This document shows positions 50,512 to 59,655 of a stretch of 64,000 nt of DNA, one piece after another. The translations under genes were made by a program, and so were the position numbers. How positions within the stretch are numbered: the stretch's first letter is position 1; each line of letters begins with the position of its first letter. Source of the stretch: Sandaracinaceae bacterium (GTDB lineage: Bacteria; Myxococcota_A; Polyangia; Polyangiales; JADJQN01). The notes beneath the pieces were generated by a model. It worked only from the letters and a program-made list of their open reading frames with translations, was not told where the DNA came from and did not search any database. Location of the stretch: contig JADJQN010000003.1 of the NCBI GenBank assembly GCA_016712745.1, positions 186,001 through 250,000 on the forward strand, read 5' to 3'.

Positions 50512-52008
50512 ATGCTTGGAATGCGTTGCACGGCTCTTATCCTTGTAATGTCGGCGGTGGCTGGTGCAGTCGGTTGCTCGGACAGCACGACCCCGGGCGG
50601 CATTGACTCTGGCGTCGACGCCTCAGCCGATGGTGGCGCGATTGATGCGCGTATCAACACGGACGCAACGGACTTCGCAGACCTTGGAGACGCTGCCTTC
50701 GACGCACGCGTTGACGCAGGTGCTGACGCTGCAGTCGACATGGCCCGCGTCGACGCAAGCCTTCCCAACAGCGGCGCATTTTTCGTGACTTCAGCGCTTA
50801 GCTTCGACACGAGCGGCGGCGGAGGCGGCGCACCGTTGATTCGCAGCCACACGTTCTCGTTGTTCCTCGACTCTATTTCCGAGACGACTGTGCACGGAGT
50901 CGGCGGCGCGTTTGGCCAAGCATGGAACGTCACATTCTCGCACGCCGCAACCGGCGCAGCCCTCGAGCTCGACTCGACGTTCACGACGAACTTTGAAGAC
51001 ATCGACGACGCGAGTTGTGGGCGTGATGGACCCATTCGCTACCAGCAGATGACGATCACCTTGAGCGATTCGAACGCGGATGGCGTCGCTGAAATTACCG
51101 GGACCGCGAACGGTACCGTCGACAGTTTTGGCGGGGACGTGATCTGGAGCACTCCGTTCGTTGCAACGCTTACCGGCTTGCAGGAGAACGACGCGCCGAT
51201 CATCACGCATCTCGTCCGTCAGTCGGATCCCGTTCACCCGGTGGACACCGTCGGCGCCATGTTCAGCGAACCCTTGATGGCTGGCGTGAGCGGCGTAATG
51301 CACAGCGAGGCCGGCGACGTGCCCCTCGTGTGGGGCGTCGGCGACGACGCACCGATGTACGCTCACTCGCAGGGCATGCTGCCCTGGGGCGCGACGATGA
51401 GCGTGGTGCTTACTGAAGCGAAAGACCTGACAGGCATCGTGCTCGCAGCGGAGTCGCCCACCTTCACGACGGCAGCCGATCCAGGCGTTTTCAACGAGTG
51501 GAGCTTCGAAGCAAGTCCCATCCACATGTACGCAACCGACGCAGCACGCCGTGAGGCGCTCAGTACGTTCGCCTACGACGATTCGGGCTACGCGCTCTAT
51601 GTTCCGTCGGGCGGCTACGATTCCGGCGTCATGATGTATCTGCCGCCCGGGCGCGCCACGCTGCGCGTACCCGTGAGCGGTTCGCCGGACATACTCACCT
51701 TCGACATCGCGCTTGTTCTGAACGAAGGTTCGGAGTCTGCGTACTTCTTCGGAGGAGTCGACGTCATCGTCCCGTCTACGGGCGAGCATCTCGACGTAGC
51801 CCTTCCCGACTTTGACTCTGCGGTTATCGTGAACGACCACACCGCGTTCGAGCGCGTGCAAGTGCTCATAGGCGACGCGGTCTTTAGCGGTGCTACGGAG
51901 CTCATCGTAGACGTGAGAGGGGACAACAGCCGCTGCGGCGGATTCCGTCCGCCTCCCCCGCGCGGCGTGCTCATCGACAACATCGCGCTCGGCGTAGAAA
52001 CTCTCTAG
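50512..52008 (+). CDS. Large lipoprotein with beta-rich domains
   Basis: 498 residues from ATG 50512, preceded by GGAGG; the frame stays open to 50257 without a signal. The lipobox AVGC is followed by SDST and a linker of SGVDASADGG-type repeats. Two beta-rich segments follow; the middle (IITHLVRQSDPVHPVDTVGAMFSEPL) resembles a bacterial Ig-like fold, and the C-terminal part (DILTFDIALVLNEGSESAYFFGGVDV) a jelly-roll-like fold. No enzymatic motif. It is two bases upstream of udk, so the two may be co-transcribed. Confidence 0.72.
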   Translation: MLGMRCTALILVMSAVAGAVGCSDSTTPGGIDSGVDASADGGAIDARINTDATDFADLGDAAFDARVDAGADAAVDMARVDASLPNSGAFFVTSALSFDTSGGGGGAPLIRSHTFSLFLDSISETTVHGVGGAFGQAWNVTFSHAATGAALELDSTFTTNFEDIDDASCGRDGPIRYQQMTITLSDSNADGVAEITGTANGTVDSFGGDVIWSTPFVATLTGLQENDAPIITHLVRQSDPVHPVDTVGAMFSEPLMAGVSGVMHSEAGDVPLVWGVGDDAPMYAHSQGMLPWGATMSVVLTEAKDLTGIVLAAESPTFTTAADPGVFNEWSFEASPIHMYATDAARREALSTFAYDDSGYALYVPSGGYDSGVMMYLPPGRATLRVPVSGSPDILTFDIALVLNEGSESAYFFGGVDVIVPSTGEHLDVALPDFDSAVIVNDHTAFERVQVLIGDAVFSGATELIVDVRGDNSRCGGFRPPPPRGVLIDNIALGVETL

Positions 52009-52010
52009 CC

Positions 52011-52643
52011 ATGTCACCGCTTGTAATCGGAATCGCCGGAGGCACGGGCTCCGGCAAGACCACCGTCGCGCGCAAGATCTGCGAGAACATGCCTGACAAG
52101 GCCGTGAACACTCTCGAGCACGACTCGTACTATCGCAATCGCTCAGACCTCAGCTACGAGCAAGCGTGCGAGTTGAACTTCGATCATCCGGACGCCCTCG
52201 AGACCACCCTCCTCATCGAACACTTGAAGCTCCTGCGCCAAGGCGAGTCGGTTCAAGTTCCGATCTACGACTTCACCACACACTCGCGTCGTGCGGATTC
52301 CCGCCACGTGGACGCATGTCCGGTAATTGTCGTCGAAGGCATCCTGGTCCTGAGCGATGAGCGCCTGCGCGAGCTCTTCGATATCAAGGTCTTTGTCGAC
52401 ACCGATGCCGACATTCGAGTCTTCCGACGCGTGCGGCGCGATATCGAGCAGCGCGGGCGCACTTTTGATTCGGTGCGCGATCAGTACTACTCGACTGTGC
52501 GCCCGATGCATCTGCAGTTCGTCGAACCGTCCAAACGGTGGGCCGATCTGATTATCCCTGAAGGCGGAAACAACCGAGTTGCCCTCGATTTGATCATGGG
52601 CAAGATGCTCAGCGTGATTGACGCCGCCGCCCGCAAAAGCTGA
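52011..52643 (+). CDS. udk: Uridine kinase
   Basis: 210 residues, canonical length. Walker A GGTGSGKT (residues 10-17), then LEHDSYYRN, NFDHPDALETTLLIEHLK, VPIYDFTTHSR and VIVVEGILVL, all diagnostic of uridine/cytidine kinase; the late VRPMHLQFVEPSKRWADLIIPEG is also conserved. It phosphorylates uridine and cytidine with ATP or GTP, linking to the salvage genes about 4 kb away on the other strand. Start is two bases after the lipoprotein stop. Confidence 0.96.
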   Translation: MSPLVIGIAGGTGSGKTTVARKICENMPDKAVNTLEHDSYYRNRSDLSYEQACELNFDHPDALETTLLIEHLKLLRQGESVQVPIYDFTTHSRRADSRHVDACPVIVVEGILVLSDERLRELFDIKVFVDTDADIRVFRRVRRDIEQRGRTFDSVRDQYYSTVRPMHLQFVEPSKRWADLIIPEGGNNRVALDLIMGKMLSVIDAAARKS

Positions 52644-52701
52644 CGCCGCGCGTGTTGATTCACCCTCGCTACGCTGCCCCAAGGCGTTGTAAGCTTGCAA
52701 C

Positions 52702-53319
52702 GTGAGCCAAGACGACAACGACGACGAGATGCAGAACCCGCGCCACACGTTGCGCGGCCAGCCCGATTTTCCAGGCGCTCTGCCCGAAGCCGTCGAAGTG
52801 CCCAACGCACCGGCCGTCCCAATCACTCCGCTTCGCATGCCTAGCGCCGGCGGCGACACAGCCGAACATGCAGTCACCGCAGCGAGCCTTGCTCCCTTCG
52901 TAGAGGTTGATCTCGTCTACGAACACGGTTCTGCGGCGACCGCAGACGCTCCTTGGCGCGCGCTAGAAATTTGGACGCGCAATCGCATCTACGGCGTCGA
53001 CTGGAACATGACCTGCATCGAGGTCATCGATCGGGAAACCGGCAAGAACGATCCAAAGCACGCATTGCTTGGTGCGCACCTTGCGGGCGGACAGATCCGC
53101 GAGGATGGCCGGGTTGAACTGAGCTACCCCTGCCCTCGCCCCGGCTGCGAAGCCGTCTTCCAACCGCCGAATCGCAAAGGCGGCTTCGCGCAAACGTCGA
53201 CCGTATTGCGCGTGGTGCTTCGCCTGCGTCTACTTCAAGTGGTTCCCGAGAACGCGACCAATACCTGGAGCGAGCTCACCGGCGGGCACCCCAAGGTCAA
53301 CGTCAAACCCAAGACCTGA
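52702..53319 (+). CDS. Conserved hypothetical protein
   Basis: 205 residues from a GTG start. A disordered Pro-rich N-terminus leads to a globular domain with TRNRIYGVDWNMTCIEVIDRETG, which reads like a small beta-rich fold, and a CPRPGCEAVF segment that has one close Cys pair. The C-terminus is basic (PKVNVKPKT). No family is recognised. Same strand as udk, 58 bp away. Confidence 0.6.
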   Translation: MSQDDNDDEMQNPRHTLRGQPDFPGALPEAVEVPNAPAVPITPLRMPSAGGDTAEHAVTAASLAPFVEVDLVYEHGSAATADAPWRALEIWTRNRIYGVDWNMTCIEVIDRETGKNDPKHALLGAHLAGGQIREDGRVELSYPCPRPGCEAVFQPPNRKGGFAQTSTVLRVVLRLRLLQVVPENATNTWSELTGGHPKVNVKPKT

Positions 53320-53362
53320 CTTCGTGCTCACCGCGATCGCCGCGCGCATGGCACCGTCCGTT

Positions 53363-53830
53363 TCACTCGGAAGGCGGCACGCAGACGCTGCCGCTTGATT
53401 CAGCGGTGGTGCTGGTGACGAGTTGTTCGAGGTCGACGCCGGGCTCTACGCCAAATGCGGTGAGTGCGTTCTGCACGTTGGTGAGCGCTGAGGCGAGGCA
53501 GGGAAGGACGAGGCCCCAAAGGCCGCTCTGCTCGCTGTCGGCAACCCAGGCGTCCACCGCTTGTTCTGCGTGATGCAGCGAGCGCTGCGCAGCGACCACA
53601 TTGGTGCGCACGTTTCGAAAATCGGGGTCTTGTGCACCCTGCGGTGCACGTAGCGCAGCATCGCCTCCAAAGCCAGCGGGCCCACGCGACACGCGCTGGT
53701 CAAGATCGGTGAGAACGCGCGAAGAGAGCGCAACCGTTGTTTGCGCGTTCTCGAGAGCGGGATTTCCCCCACATGCCGCGACCATCATCGAGAGCAGGAC
53801 GAGGAGAGCCAATGCGCGAGCGCGATTCAT
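53363..53830 (-). CDS. Small lipoprotein, helical
   Basis: 155 residues. Signal with lipobox VAAC, then GGNPALENAQT and a predominantly helical region (VRTNVVAAQRSLHHAEQAVDAWV) with two Cys (LVLPCLAS and SVCVPPSE). No family is recognised. It is 15 bp from the SctT-type gene on the same strand, which could make it part of that unit, for example a pilotin-like outer-membrane lipoprotein; this is speculation. Confidence 0.65.
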   Translation of the reverse strand: MNRARALALLVLLSMMVAACGGNPALENAQTTVALSSRVLTDLDQRVSRGPAGFGGDAALRAPQGAQDPDFRNVRTNVVAAQRSLHHAEQAVDAWVADSEQSGLWGLVLPCLASALTNVQNALTAFGVEPGVDLEQLVTSTTAESSGSVCVPPSE

Positions 53831-53845
53831 GCGCGCATCATAGCG

Positions 53846-54655
53846 TCAATTGCCGAGCTTCATCATCAGGTCTTTGGCGCCAAGAATCGCGAGGCGAAAC
53901 GCGTGGGGCATCTCGCCCATGAGTAGGGAGAGCGAAAAGAGCACGGCCACCAGACCCACCGCCGCGCGCAACGGCATGCCCGCGAAGAAGACAGGTACCT
54001 GAGGAGTGGTTCGGGCCACAAGCCCCAATCCCATTTCCACCGCGAGGATTGCGACGGCTGCGGGAGCTGCGAGCGCGACGGCGAACGCAAGTGCATCGAC
54101 GATGATGCGCAGCGCCATGAAGGTCGCCTCACGCGTCTCGTGCGCATGGAGAATCCCGCCAAGCGGTTGCGTCGTGAAGCCTTCAGCGAACGTGGATATC
54201 GCGAGGCGATGTCCGCCAATCGCGAGAAAGACCGCGACGCTGAACATGAGGAGCATGTTGCCGAGCGGACTTGTGCGTTCGCCGGTCGTTGGCGCGAGCA
54301 CTTCCGCAAGACCCGCGCCACGCCACGTGTCTACCAGACGTCCCGCCCAATCAAAGGCGAAGAAAGGCAACGCAACCGCGATGGAATAGATCAGACCGAC
54401 GACCACTTCGCGCAGCAACGCGAGGCCGAACAGTGCACCCGCAGGAATGAGTATCGCGTGCGCAAGCGCCATGGGCGTGAAGCTGACTGTCAGCACGAGC
54501 GCGATTGCCGTGCGCAACAACGTCGGCGCCGCGCGTGTGACTAGCCACGGTGAGAAGAGAAGCAATGGCATCACGCGCGCTGCGACGAGAGCGCCGGCGA
54601 CGAGGTAGCGCATGGCTACGTCCTCGCCGCCGAGCCACGCGATCAGAGGATCCAT
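53846..54655 (-). CDS. SctT/FliR-family type III export protein
   Basis: 269 residues from ATG 54655; a longer frame starts inside the SctS gene. The protein is almost all membrane helices. Recognisable segments are AARVMPLLLFSPWL, PTLLRTAIALVLTVSFTP, REVVVGLIYSIAVALPFFAFDWAGRLVDTWRG and LGLVARTTPQVPVFFAGMPLRAAVG, all typical of the FliR/YscT/SctT export-gate subunit. One base separates it from the SctS gene, the normal gene order. No other type III or flagellar gene lies in the window. Confidence 0.88.
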   Translation of the reverse strand: MDPLIAWLGGEDVAMRYLVAGALVAARVMPLLLFSPWLVTRAAPTLLRTAIALVLTVSFTPMALAHAILIPAGALFGLALLREVVVGLIYSIAVALPFFAFDWAGRLVDTWRGAGLAEVLAPTTGERTSPLGNMLLMFSVAVFLAIGGHRLAISTFAEGFTTQPLGGILHAHETREATFMALRIIVDALAFAVALAAPAAVAILAVEMGLGLVARTTPQVPVFFAGMPLRAAVGLVAVLFSLSLLMGEMPHAFRLAILGAKDLMMKLGN

Positions 54656-54656
54656 C

Positions 54657-54926
54657 TCAGTGGATGACGCCGGGCAACGAGCTCCACAACGAGTGCGTGA
54701 AGCGCAAAAGCTCTCCGCCCATAAAACCACCGAACAAAACGAGCGCGAGCGCCACCGCCACAAGCTTTGGAACGAACGAAAGCGTTTGCTCCTGAACCTG
54801 CGTGACCGCCTGCATCAACCCTACTGCGACGCCAACTACGAGGCTTACGAGAAGCGCTGGCGCCGATACGAGCAGCACGAGATAGAGCGCTTGGGTGCAG
54901 AGGTGGCTGAGGGAGGCACTGTCCAC
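54657..54926 (-). CDS. SctS/FliQ-family type III export protein
   Basis: 89 residues from a GTG start, the usual family length. Two membrane helices and the signature LVSLVVGVAVGLMQAVTQVQEQTLSFVPKLV identify the FliQ/YscS/SctS gate subunit, which packs with SctR and SctT in the export channel. SctR/FliP, SctU/FlhB and SctV/FlhA are not adjacent. It lies one base upstream of the SctT gene and is divergent from the pyroglutamyl peptidase gene. Confidence 0.9.
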   Translation of the reverse strand: MDSASLSHLCTQALYLVLLVSAPALLVSLVVGVAVGLMQAVTQVQEQTLSFVPKLVAVALALVLFGGFMGGELLRFTHSLWSSLPGVIH

Positions 54927-54954
54927 GCGGAAACGCTATCATAAGAAATCCGGC

Positions 54955-55533
54955 ATGAGCCACGAGAAGACGACGCAAGTTTTGGTGACGGGCTTCGCGC
55001 CTTGGGCCGCGCACGAACGCAATCCGTCCACCGACGTTGCCCGCGCGATGCACGGGATGCAGCTCGGCAACGTTTGCTTTCAGGCGCACGCGCCGCTACC
55101 CGTGGAGTTCGTAAACGCGGCCAGCCTGGCACTTGAAGACGCGCGCGCGATTGGCGCGGGTGCGATCCTAGCCTTGGGACTCGCGGCTAAAACCGATTAC
55201 ATCCGTGTCGAGCGCCGCGGACACAACCTGTGCACAACAACAGAGCCCGACGCCAAAGGCCGGGTGCTCACCAATCAATCACTCGTAGCAACGGCGCCCG
55301 CCACACTCGATACCAACTTCGATGTAGACGAAATCGTCGCAACCCTCAAAGCCCACGACCTCGACGCCCGCGTCTCCGACGACGCCGGCGGCTACGTCTG
55401 CAACGACCTGTACTTCCGCCTCTTGGCGGGCGCGCGCCTCCCCACCCTCTTCATCCACCTCCCCGCCCACGCCCACGCCCTGAAAACTCTCCCCACCGCT
55501 CTCGCCACCGCGCTTGCGACGCTGCTTCGCTAG
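54955..55533 (+). CDS. Pyroglutamyl-peptidase I-like C15 peptidase
   Basis: 192 residues from ATG 54955. The C15 triad is readable: E86 in DYIRVERRG, C149 in GGYVCNDLYF and H168 in LFIHLP, with opening LVTGFAPWAAHERNPS (family GFEPF..N.S). The enzyme removes N-terminal pyroglutamate from peptides and is normally cytoplasmic. FEPF being replaced by FAPW is unusual. It is convergent with the GltJ-like gene with a four-base overlap. Confidence 0.88.
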   Translation: MSHEKTTQVLVTGFAPWAAHERNPSTDVARAMHGMQLGNVCFQAHAPLPVEFVNAASLALEDARAIGAGAILALGLAAKTDYIRVERRGHNLCTTTEPDAKGRVLTNQSLVATAPATLDTNFDVDEIVATLKAHDLDARVSDDAGGYVCNDLYFRLLAGARLPTLFIHLPAHAHALKTLPTALATALATLLR

Positions 55534-57353
55534 TTGCCGGGGGAGAAGACGAAGGGCAGTGCGGCTTCGCCTGCGCCGGAGAAGTGCCAGCGACGAATCG
55601 CGGCCTCCATACAGCGGTTGAGCGAATCGACGGGCCCGGTCGCCGTAACTTCAGTGACACGGCCAACTGCGCTTGCCACGAAGTGAACGTTGACTCGCAT
55701 CGTGTCCTGCGAGCCGGTTTGGCGCGCGGCCATTTCGTAACAGTGTTGTGAGCTTGAACGCTCGCGATTCACCACGGCGCGCAACTGTTCTGCGGTCATC
55801 TCACCGCCGCCAGTACGCGGCGCGTCGTCGTCGCGATTGTTTGCGCCACCGACGGGGCGGAACGTCGTGCTTCCGCCTGCCATGCGATCGAGCTCGGCTT
55901 GCTCGGCGGCTGAAAGCTGACGGCCTGACGGCGCCGCTGCTTGCTGCGCGGGCGCTGCTGCGCCGCCGCCTGCGGGACGACGGCCGCCATTGTCGTTGGC
56001 CTGACTGCCTGCGACCGCTTCGGGCGTGGCCGGCGAAGTCGGCGAAGTCAGCGAAGTGGGCGAAGTGGGCGAAGTCGGTTGCAAGTTCAGATCGACAGTG
56101 GCCTCGGGCAAGCGCGCGCTGGTATCCACCGGGGCTTGCACGACTACCTGCGCCGGCTTGTCGACCATGAGTTTAGAGCCAATCACAACTGCGAGCGCGA
56201 TCCCGAAGCATCCCGATCCCACAATCGCAATCCACGCACCGACCGGAAGTCCGCCGCCACCGCGACGTCGATCTACATAGACGGGCGGAAGCGATGGACT
56301 CGAGGGGCTTGCCATCGGCGCCATCGCAGCAGCGGCGCCGCGCGGAACGGGCGCCGGACGCGGTACCGCCGCTGGCGGAATGGATGCAAACGCTATCTCG
56401 CCCGAACCACCGGCTGCCGGCGGAAGCGACATACCTGCGATCGGCGGGAAGCTGCCGTTGTCTACAGCAGGCGCGTCCGTACCGGGCGTCGCAAGCGCGC
56501 CGGACTCATCGAAAGGATTGGCCGCGATGCGCGTCGGGTCCGACGTGTCGTCGAATGAGTCAAGCTCATCCATCGATGGCGCAGCGGATGCGCCAAGACG
56601 GCCACCGATCGGAACGACGTTCGAACGAGCAGCAGGTCGTGCTTCCATCGGAGCCGCTCGTCCGCCCGCACTCGACGGTGTGCGAGAAAGAGGCGGGCGA
56701 GGCGCTGTCGGGCCCGAAGGACGCGTACCGGGACGCGGCGCCGACACACCCGGACGCGGTGCTGCCGCAGGAGGGGGCGCCGAACGACGAAGCAAAGGAG
56801 AGAGCTCTGCGACGTCCTTCAACGGACGCCAGTCGTCGTAGCCTTCACGCCAACAGAGCGAGTCACCCGTGACCGCGCCTGCGCCAATCTTGCGTGCGAG
56901 CTCGTCACGCTTCATCGGACCGACCGGTACGTCTTGAATCGAGACGTGCCATTGATCGAGAGTCGACGCCGGCGCGCGTTGCGATGCCGGCGATTGAGGA
57001 GCCGCCACTGCTTGACGACGAAAGTCGGCGCCCAACGCTGAAGTCGGAGCGGGCGCGCGCATCGAAGGACGCATACTCGGACTGCGCTGCGGTGTTGGGC
57101 CGACTTGCGAACCGGTGCGACTGGTCTGGGCGATGTTTGGAGCGGCGAGGCGTCCTGCAGCGGAAGTCTGATGCGTAGGTTCGCGCGTCGCCGTCGGCGC
57201 CGGTGCGGGCTCGCTCGCGCCGCCGATAGTTCCATCACCGCGAACGAGGATTTCATGCTCGCATCGACGACACTTCATGCGCAGCGTCCGACCGTCAATC
57301 TTCTCGTCGGCGATCTGATACTTGGCTTTGCACTGGGGGCAGAGAAACTTCAT
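55530..57353 (-). CDS. GltJ/AgmX-like zinc ribbon-GYF-TonB-type protein
   Basis: 607 residues. N-terminal zinc ribbon (MKFLCPQCKAKY and MKCRRCEHEI, residues about 1-38). A Pro/Ala-rich linker leads to a GYF-like domain (WHVSIQDVPVGPMKRDEL and GYDDWRPL, about residues 133-185), further disorder, one membrane helix (AWIAIVGSGCFGIALAVVIG, about residue 374) and a C-terminal AgmX/PglI TonB-like domain (VNVHFVASAVGRVTEVTATG). This order matches Myxococcus GltJ/AgmX, an inner-membrane part of the gliding machine, which has a ZnR, a GYF domain and TonB-like ends. Here only one TonB-type domain is clear. A (TSP)n repeat precedes it. Confidence 0.82.
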   Translation of the reverse strand: MKFLCPQCKAKYQIADEKIDGRTLRMKCRRCEHEILVRGDGTIGGASEPAPAPTATREPTHQTSAAGRLAAPNIAQTSRTGSQVGPTPQRSPSMRPSMRAPAPTSALGADFRRQAVAAPQSPASQRAPASTLDQWHVSIQDVPVGPMKRDELARKIGAGAVTGDSLCWREGYDDWRPLKDVAELSPLLRRSAPPPAAAPRPGVSAPRPGTRPSGPTAPRPPLSRTPSSAGGRAAPMEARPAARSNVVPIGGRLGASAAPSMDELDSFDDTSDPTRIAANPFDESGALATPGTDAPAVDNGSFPPIAGMSLPPAAGGSGEIAFASIPPAAVPRPAPVPRGAAAAMAPMASPSSPSLPPVYVDRRRGGGGLPVGAWIAIVGSGCFGIALAVVIGSKLMVDKPAQVVVQAPVDTSARLPEATVDLNLQPTSPTSPTSLTSPTSPATPEAVAGSQANDNGGRRPAGGGAAAPAQQAAAPSGRQLSAAEQAELDRMAGGSTTFRPVGGANNRDDDAPRTGGGEMTAEQLRAVVNRERSSSQHCYEMAARQTGSQDTMRVNVHFVASAVGRVTEVTATGPVDSLNRCMEAAIRRWHFSGAGEAALPFVFSPGN

Positions 57354-57372
57354 CGCGGTCTGTCGGTCCTAG

Positions 57373-58956
57373 TTAGAGCAAGCCTACAACGTGAGCTTTG
57401 ATCCCCTGACGGGTTTCATCATCAGGTGCAGTCGTGAGAGCACGTTCCCACATTTCAATCGCTTTGTGTCGAAACGAGGCGCGTTGGTACAAAACCGCGA
57501 GGTTTTTGAGAGCCGAAAAGCTGCGCGGCGAGAGCTCGACGGCGGTTTGAAGGGCCTCGATGGCCTCGAAGATCTTTTCGTCCTTGCGGCCGTAGAGCAG
57601 GCCCAAGTGATAGTGAAGGCGATACGCCTTCGGGTCGATGCTGATACCCCGCTTCATGCTTTCGATGGCGGCGTCCAAATCGCCCCCTTTGAAGGATTCG
57701 ATGCCCCGTTCGAGGCATTCCTTGGCCGCTTCGGTGAGCGTTTCGGTTTCTGAGGCGCTGTGAGGCGCGCGGCCAGCGAGAGCCCGCTGCACCTGCTTCA
57801 CCACGTCGCCCACCTTGAACGGCTTCTCGATGAACGAGTAGACGCCGAACGCCTCCTTCAAATCCTCGGCGACGCGCCATCCCTTGTAAAGATCGCTCAG
57901 CACGATAATCGGAATGTGCCCGTACTTCTCGCTTCCCTTGATGCGGCGGCAAATATCGAAGCCGTGCATGTCGGGAAGCGTGGCATCCATGATGATCAGC
58001 TCGGGGTCGCGATCGCGAACCATCGCAATCGCATCAAGCCCCTTCTTCGCTTCAATCACCCGATAGCCACGCTCGTTTAACAGGCGCGCCAGCAGTTTGC
58101 GAATGTCGTCTTCGCCATCGACGACGAGAATTGTCGAGCCTGCCGATTCTGGGACGAGCGTCGGTCGCGCCGGCATCTGCGCAACGCGCGATTCGAATGC
58201 GCGATCGAGCGTGGGTCGTTTCGCAACGACGAACTCAGGCGCCTCAGGCGGCGTCGTGGGTTTCTGCGGGAGCATGGTCGGCTTTGGAACGAATGCCGGT
58301 GCTTTGTCCGCCGCATCTTCGTCAAAGAGTCCGGCAAAGGAGAAGTCGATTTCTTCTTTTGAAAGATCCTTCAGGCCGAGTACCGCTTGGTGCGCAGCGC
58401 CTGCAAGATCAGCGGCCGGCGGAATGGAAGCTGGCTGCGCGGGATCGAGACCAAGCGCGCGCATGTGCTCGATCGGTACTGCCCGGCCCGTGTAAAGCTG
58501 ATCTCCGCGCGAGTGACGGCGGTAGACATCGTCGATCACGGCAAGCAGCGGTCCATGCAAGGCGAGATAGGCGCTCACGCGGCGACCAACAACGTACTCG
58601 ATTTCGTCGATGTAGCGGCGGCGGCCTGGATCGGCCATCGCCAGGATGAGCTCGTCTTCCTTGTTGCTGATGACGAGGATGCCGTGCTTCTTCGCGAGAG
58701 CGTGCGGGATGACCTTCAAGTCATCGAGGGCCAGCACCACTTGCTCAAGATCAATCGCAGCGAGATCTTCCTGCTCGCTCAGAACTGTGAGCGCGTCGAC
58801 ATGCGAGAGCTTGCCAAGCTCGACTGCGATGGATGCGAAGCGCTCTCCCTTGCGCGTGCGTTGCGCTTTGAGAATCGCATCGACATCGTGTGAAGCCAGA
58901 AGCTTTTTCTGGAGAAAAAGACTCCCGAGCTTCGGTTTGTCGCTCGCTGAAGCCAC
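57373..58956 (-). CDS. GspE_N-receiver-TPR signalling protein
   Basis: 527 residues from GTG 58956, chosen for CGAAGGAG just before it; GTG 58992 lacks one. The N-terminal ~150 residues are a type II secretion GspE_N-like domain (LGSLFLQKKLLASHDVDAILKAQ). A linker leads to a full receiver domain (ILVVDGEDDIRK acidic pair, phospho-Asp in LIIMDATLPD, KP in IEKPF). C-terminal TPR repeats follow (FKGGDLDAAIESMKRGISIDP, HKAIEMWERALTTAPDD). Phosphorylation could control protein contacts, perhaps with polar pili or motility parts. It is 19 bp upstream of the GltJ-like gene on the same strand. Confidence 0.85.
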   Translation of the reverse strand: MASASDKPKLGSLFLQKKLLASHDVDAILKAQRTRKGERFASIAVELGKLSHVDALTVLSEQEDLAAIDLEQVVLALDDLKVIPHALAKKHGILVISNKEDELILAMADPGRRRYIDEIEYVVGRRVSAYLALHGPLLAVIDDVYRRHSRGDQLYTGRAVPIEHMRALGLDPAQPASIPPAADLAGAAHQAVLGLKDLSKEEIDFSFAGLFDEDAADKAPAFVPKPTMLPQKPTTPPEAPEFVVAKRPTLDRAFESRVAQMPARPTLVPESAGSTILVVDGEDDIRKLLARLLNERGYRVIEAKKGLDAIAMVRDRDPELIIMDATLPDMHGFDICRRIKGSEKYGHIPIIVLSDLYKGWRVAEDLKEAFGVYSFIEKPFKVGDVVKQVQRALAGRAPHSASETETLTEAAKECLERGIESFKGGDLDAAIESMKRGISIDPKAYRLHYHLGLLYGRKDEKIFEAIEALQTAVELSPRSFSALKNLAVLYQRASFRHKAIEMWERALTTAPDDETRQGIKAHVVGLL

Positions 58957-59014
58957 GTCACTCCTTCGATAACCGAAGGAGGATGCTATCACGCACGAGC
59001 CCTAGTTCGTCGAC

Positions 59015-59494
59015 TTACATACCGGAAACGATGCGCAGCTGGTCGCCTTCGCGGCGCAAAACCAAGCGATTGTCGGCCAGGCGACGGGCCCATCGGTCCC
59101 CCGTCGCGGTCGTGACGCGGAAGCTGCCCGTGTACGTGTAGTCGACGGCCACTTCATCGCGGCGGTAGGTCACACGGCGGTAACGAATCTCATAGCGGAC
59201 CGCCAGCAGATTGTCGGTAAAGCCCGCGAGCTTGCTGCGAAGCCCGTCGAAATCGACGTCGTCGTCGCCCGACGGCGTGCCATTGTCATCGAAGTAGGAG
59301 GGCGAGGCCAGGCGCATGAGGACGCCCACATCGCGGGCTTCGACGGCCAAGCGATAGCGCTCGACGAATTCGACGATTTCACGGTTCGCCGAGTTGTCTT
59401 CGACGTCCGTGTTCGGGATGACACTAGCGCCGCAGCCCACCAGGGCTGGCGCAGCAAGCGCGAGCAGAAGAAAAAACTGAGAAGACAAACGCAT
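59015..59494 (-). CDS. Small lipoprotein, NTF2-like fold
   Basis: 159 residues from ATG 59494 with GGAG before it. Signal with lipobox LVGC. The mature domain carries VEFVERYRLAVEARDVGVLMRLASPSYFDD, then strands LLAVRYEIRYRRVTYRRDEVAVDYTYTGSFRVT, a pattern of SnoaL/NTF2-like folds. No active site can be assigned. It ends 58 bp from the receiver/TPR gene on the same strand. Confidence 0.72.
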   Translation of the reverse strand: MRLSSQFFLLLALAAPALVGCGASVIPNTDVEDNSANREIVEFVERYRLAVEARDVGVLMRLASPSYFDDNGTPSGDDDVDFDGLRSKLAGFTDNLLAVRYEIRYRRVTYRRDEVAVDYTYTGSFRVTTATGDRWARRLADNRLVLRREGDQLRIVSGM

Positions 59495-59655
59495 CAGAGC
59501 TCCCAACAAATCTCGGATGCTCAGATATTCCCCTACCCAAGTTCCCAGGGCGGGGATTGAACACGGGCCAAGGCCAAAGGGCAACTGGCTAACTTACATA
59601 AGCAAATGGCCCTAGAACGCAGATTCCGCGAACTGATGTATTTAAGGAGAGCTCC

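Noticed and set aside
50791..52017. 408-residue minus-strand frame
   Set aside because: Lies wholly opposite the lipoprotein gene 50512-52008; Arg/His-rich composition typical of antisense shadows.
53846..54926. Complete type III secretion locus
   Set aside because: Only SctS and SctT are present; neighbours are a peptidase and a lipoprotein.
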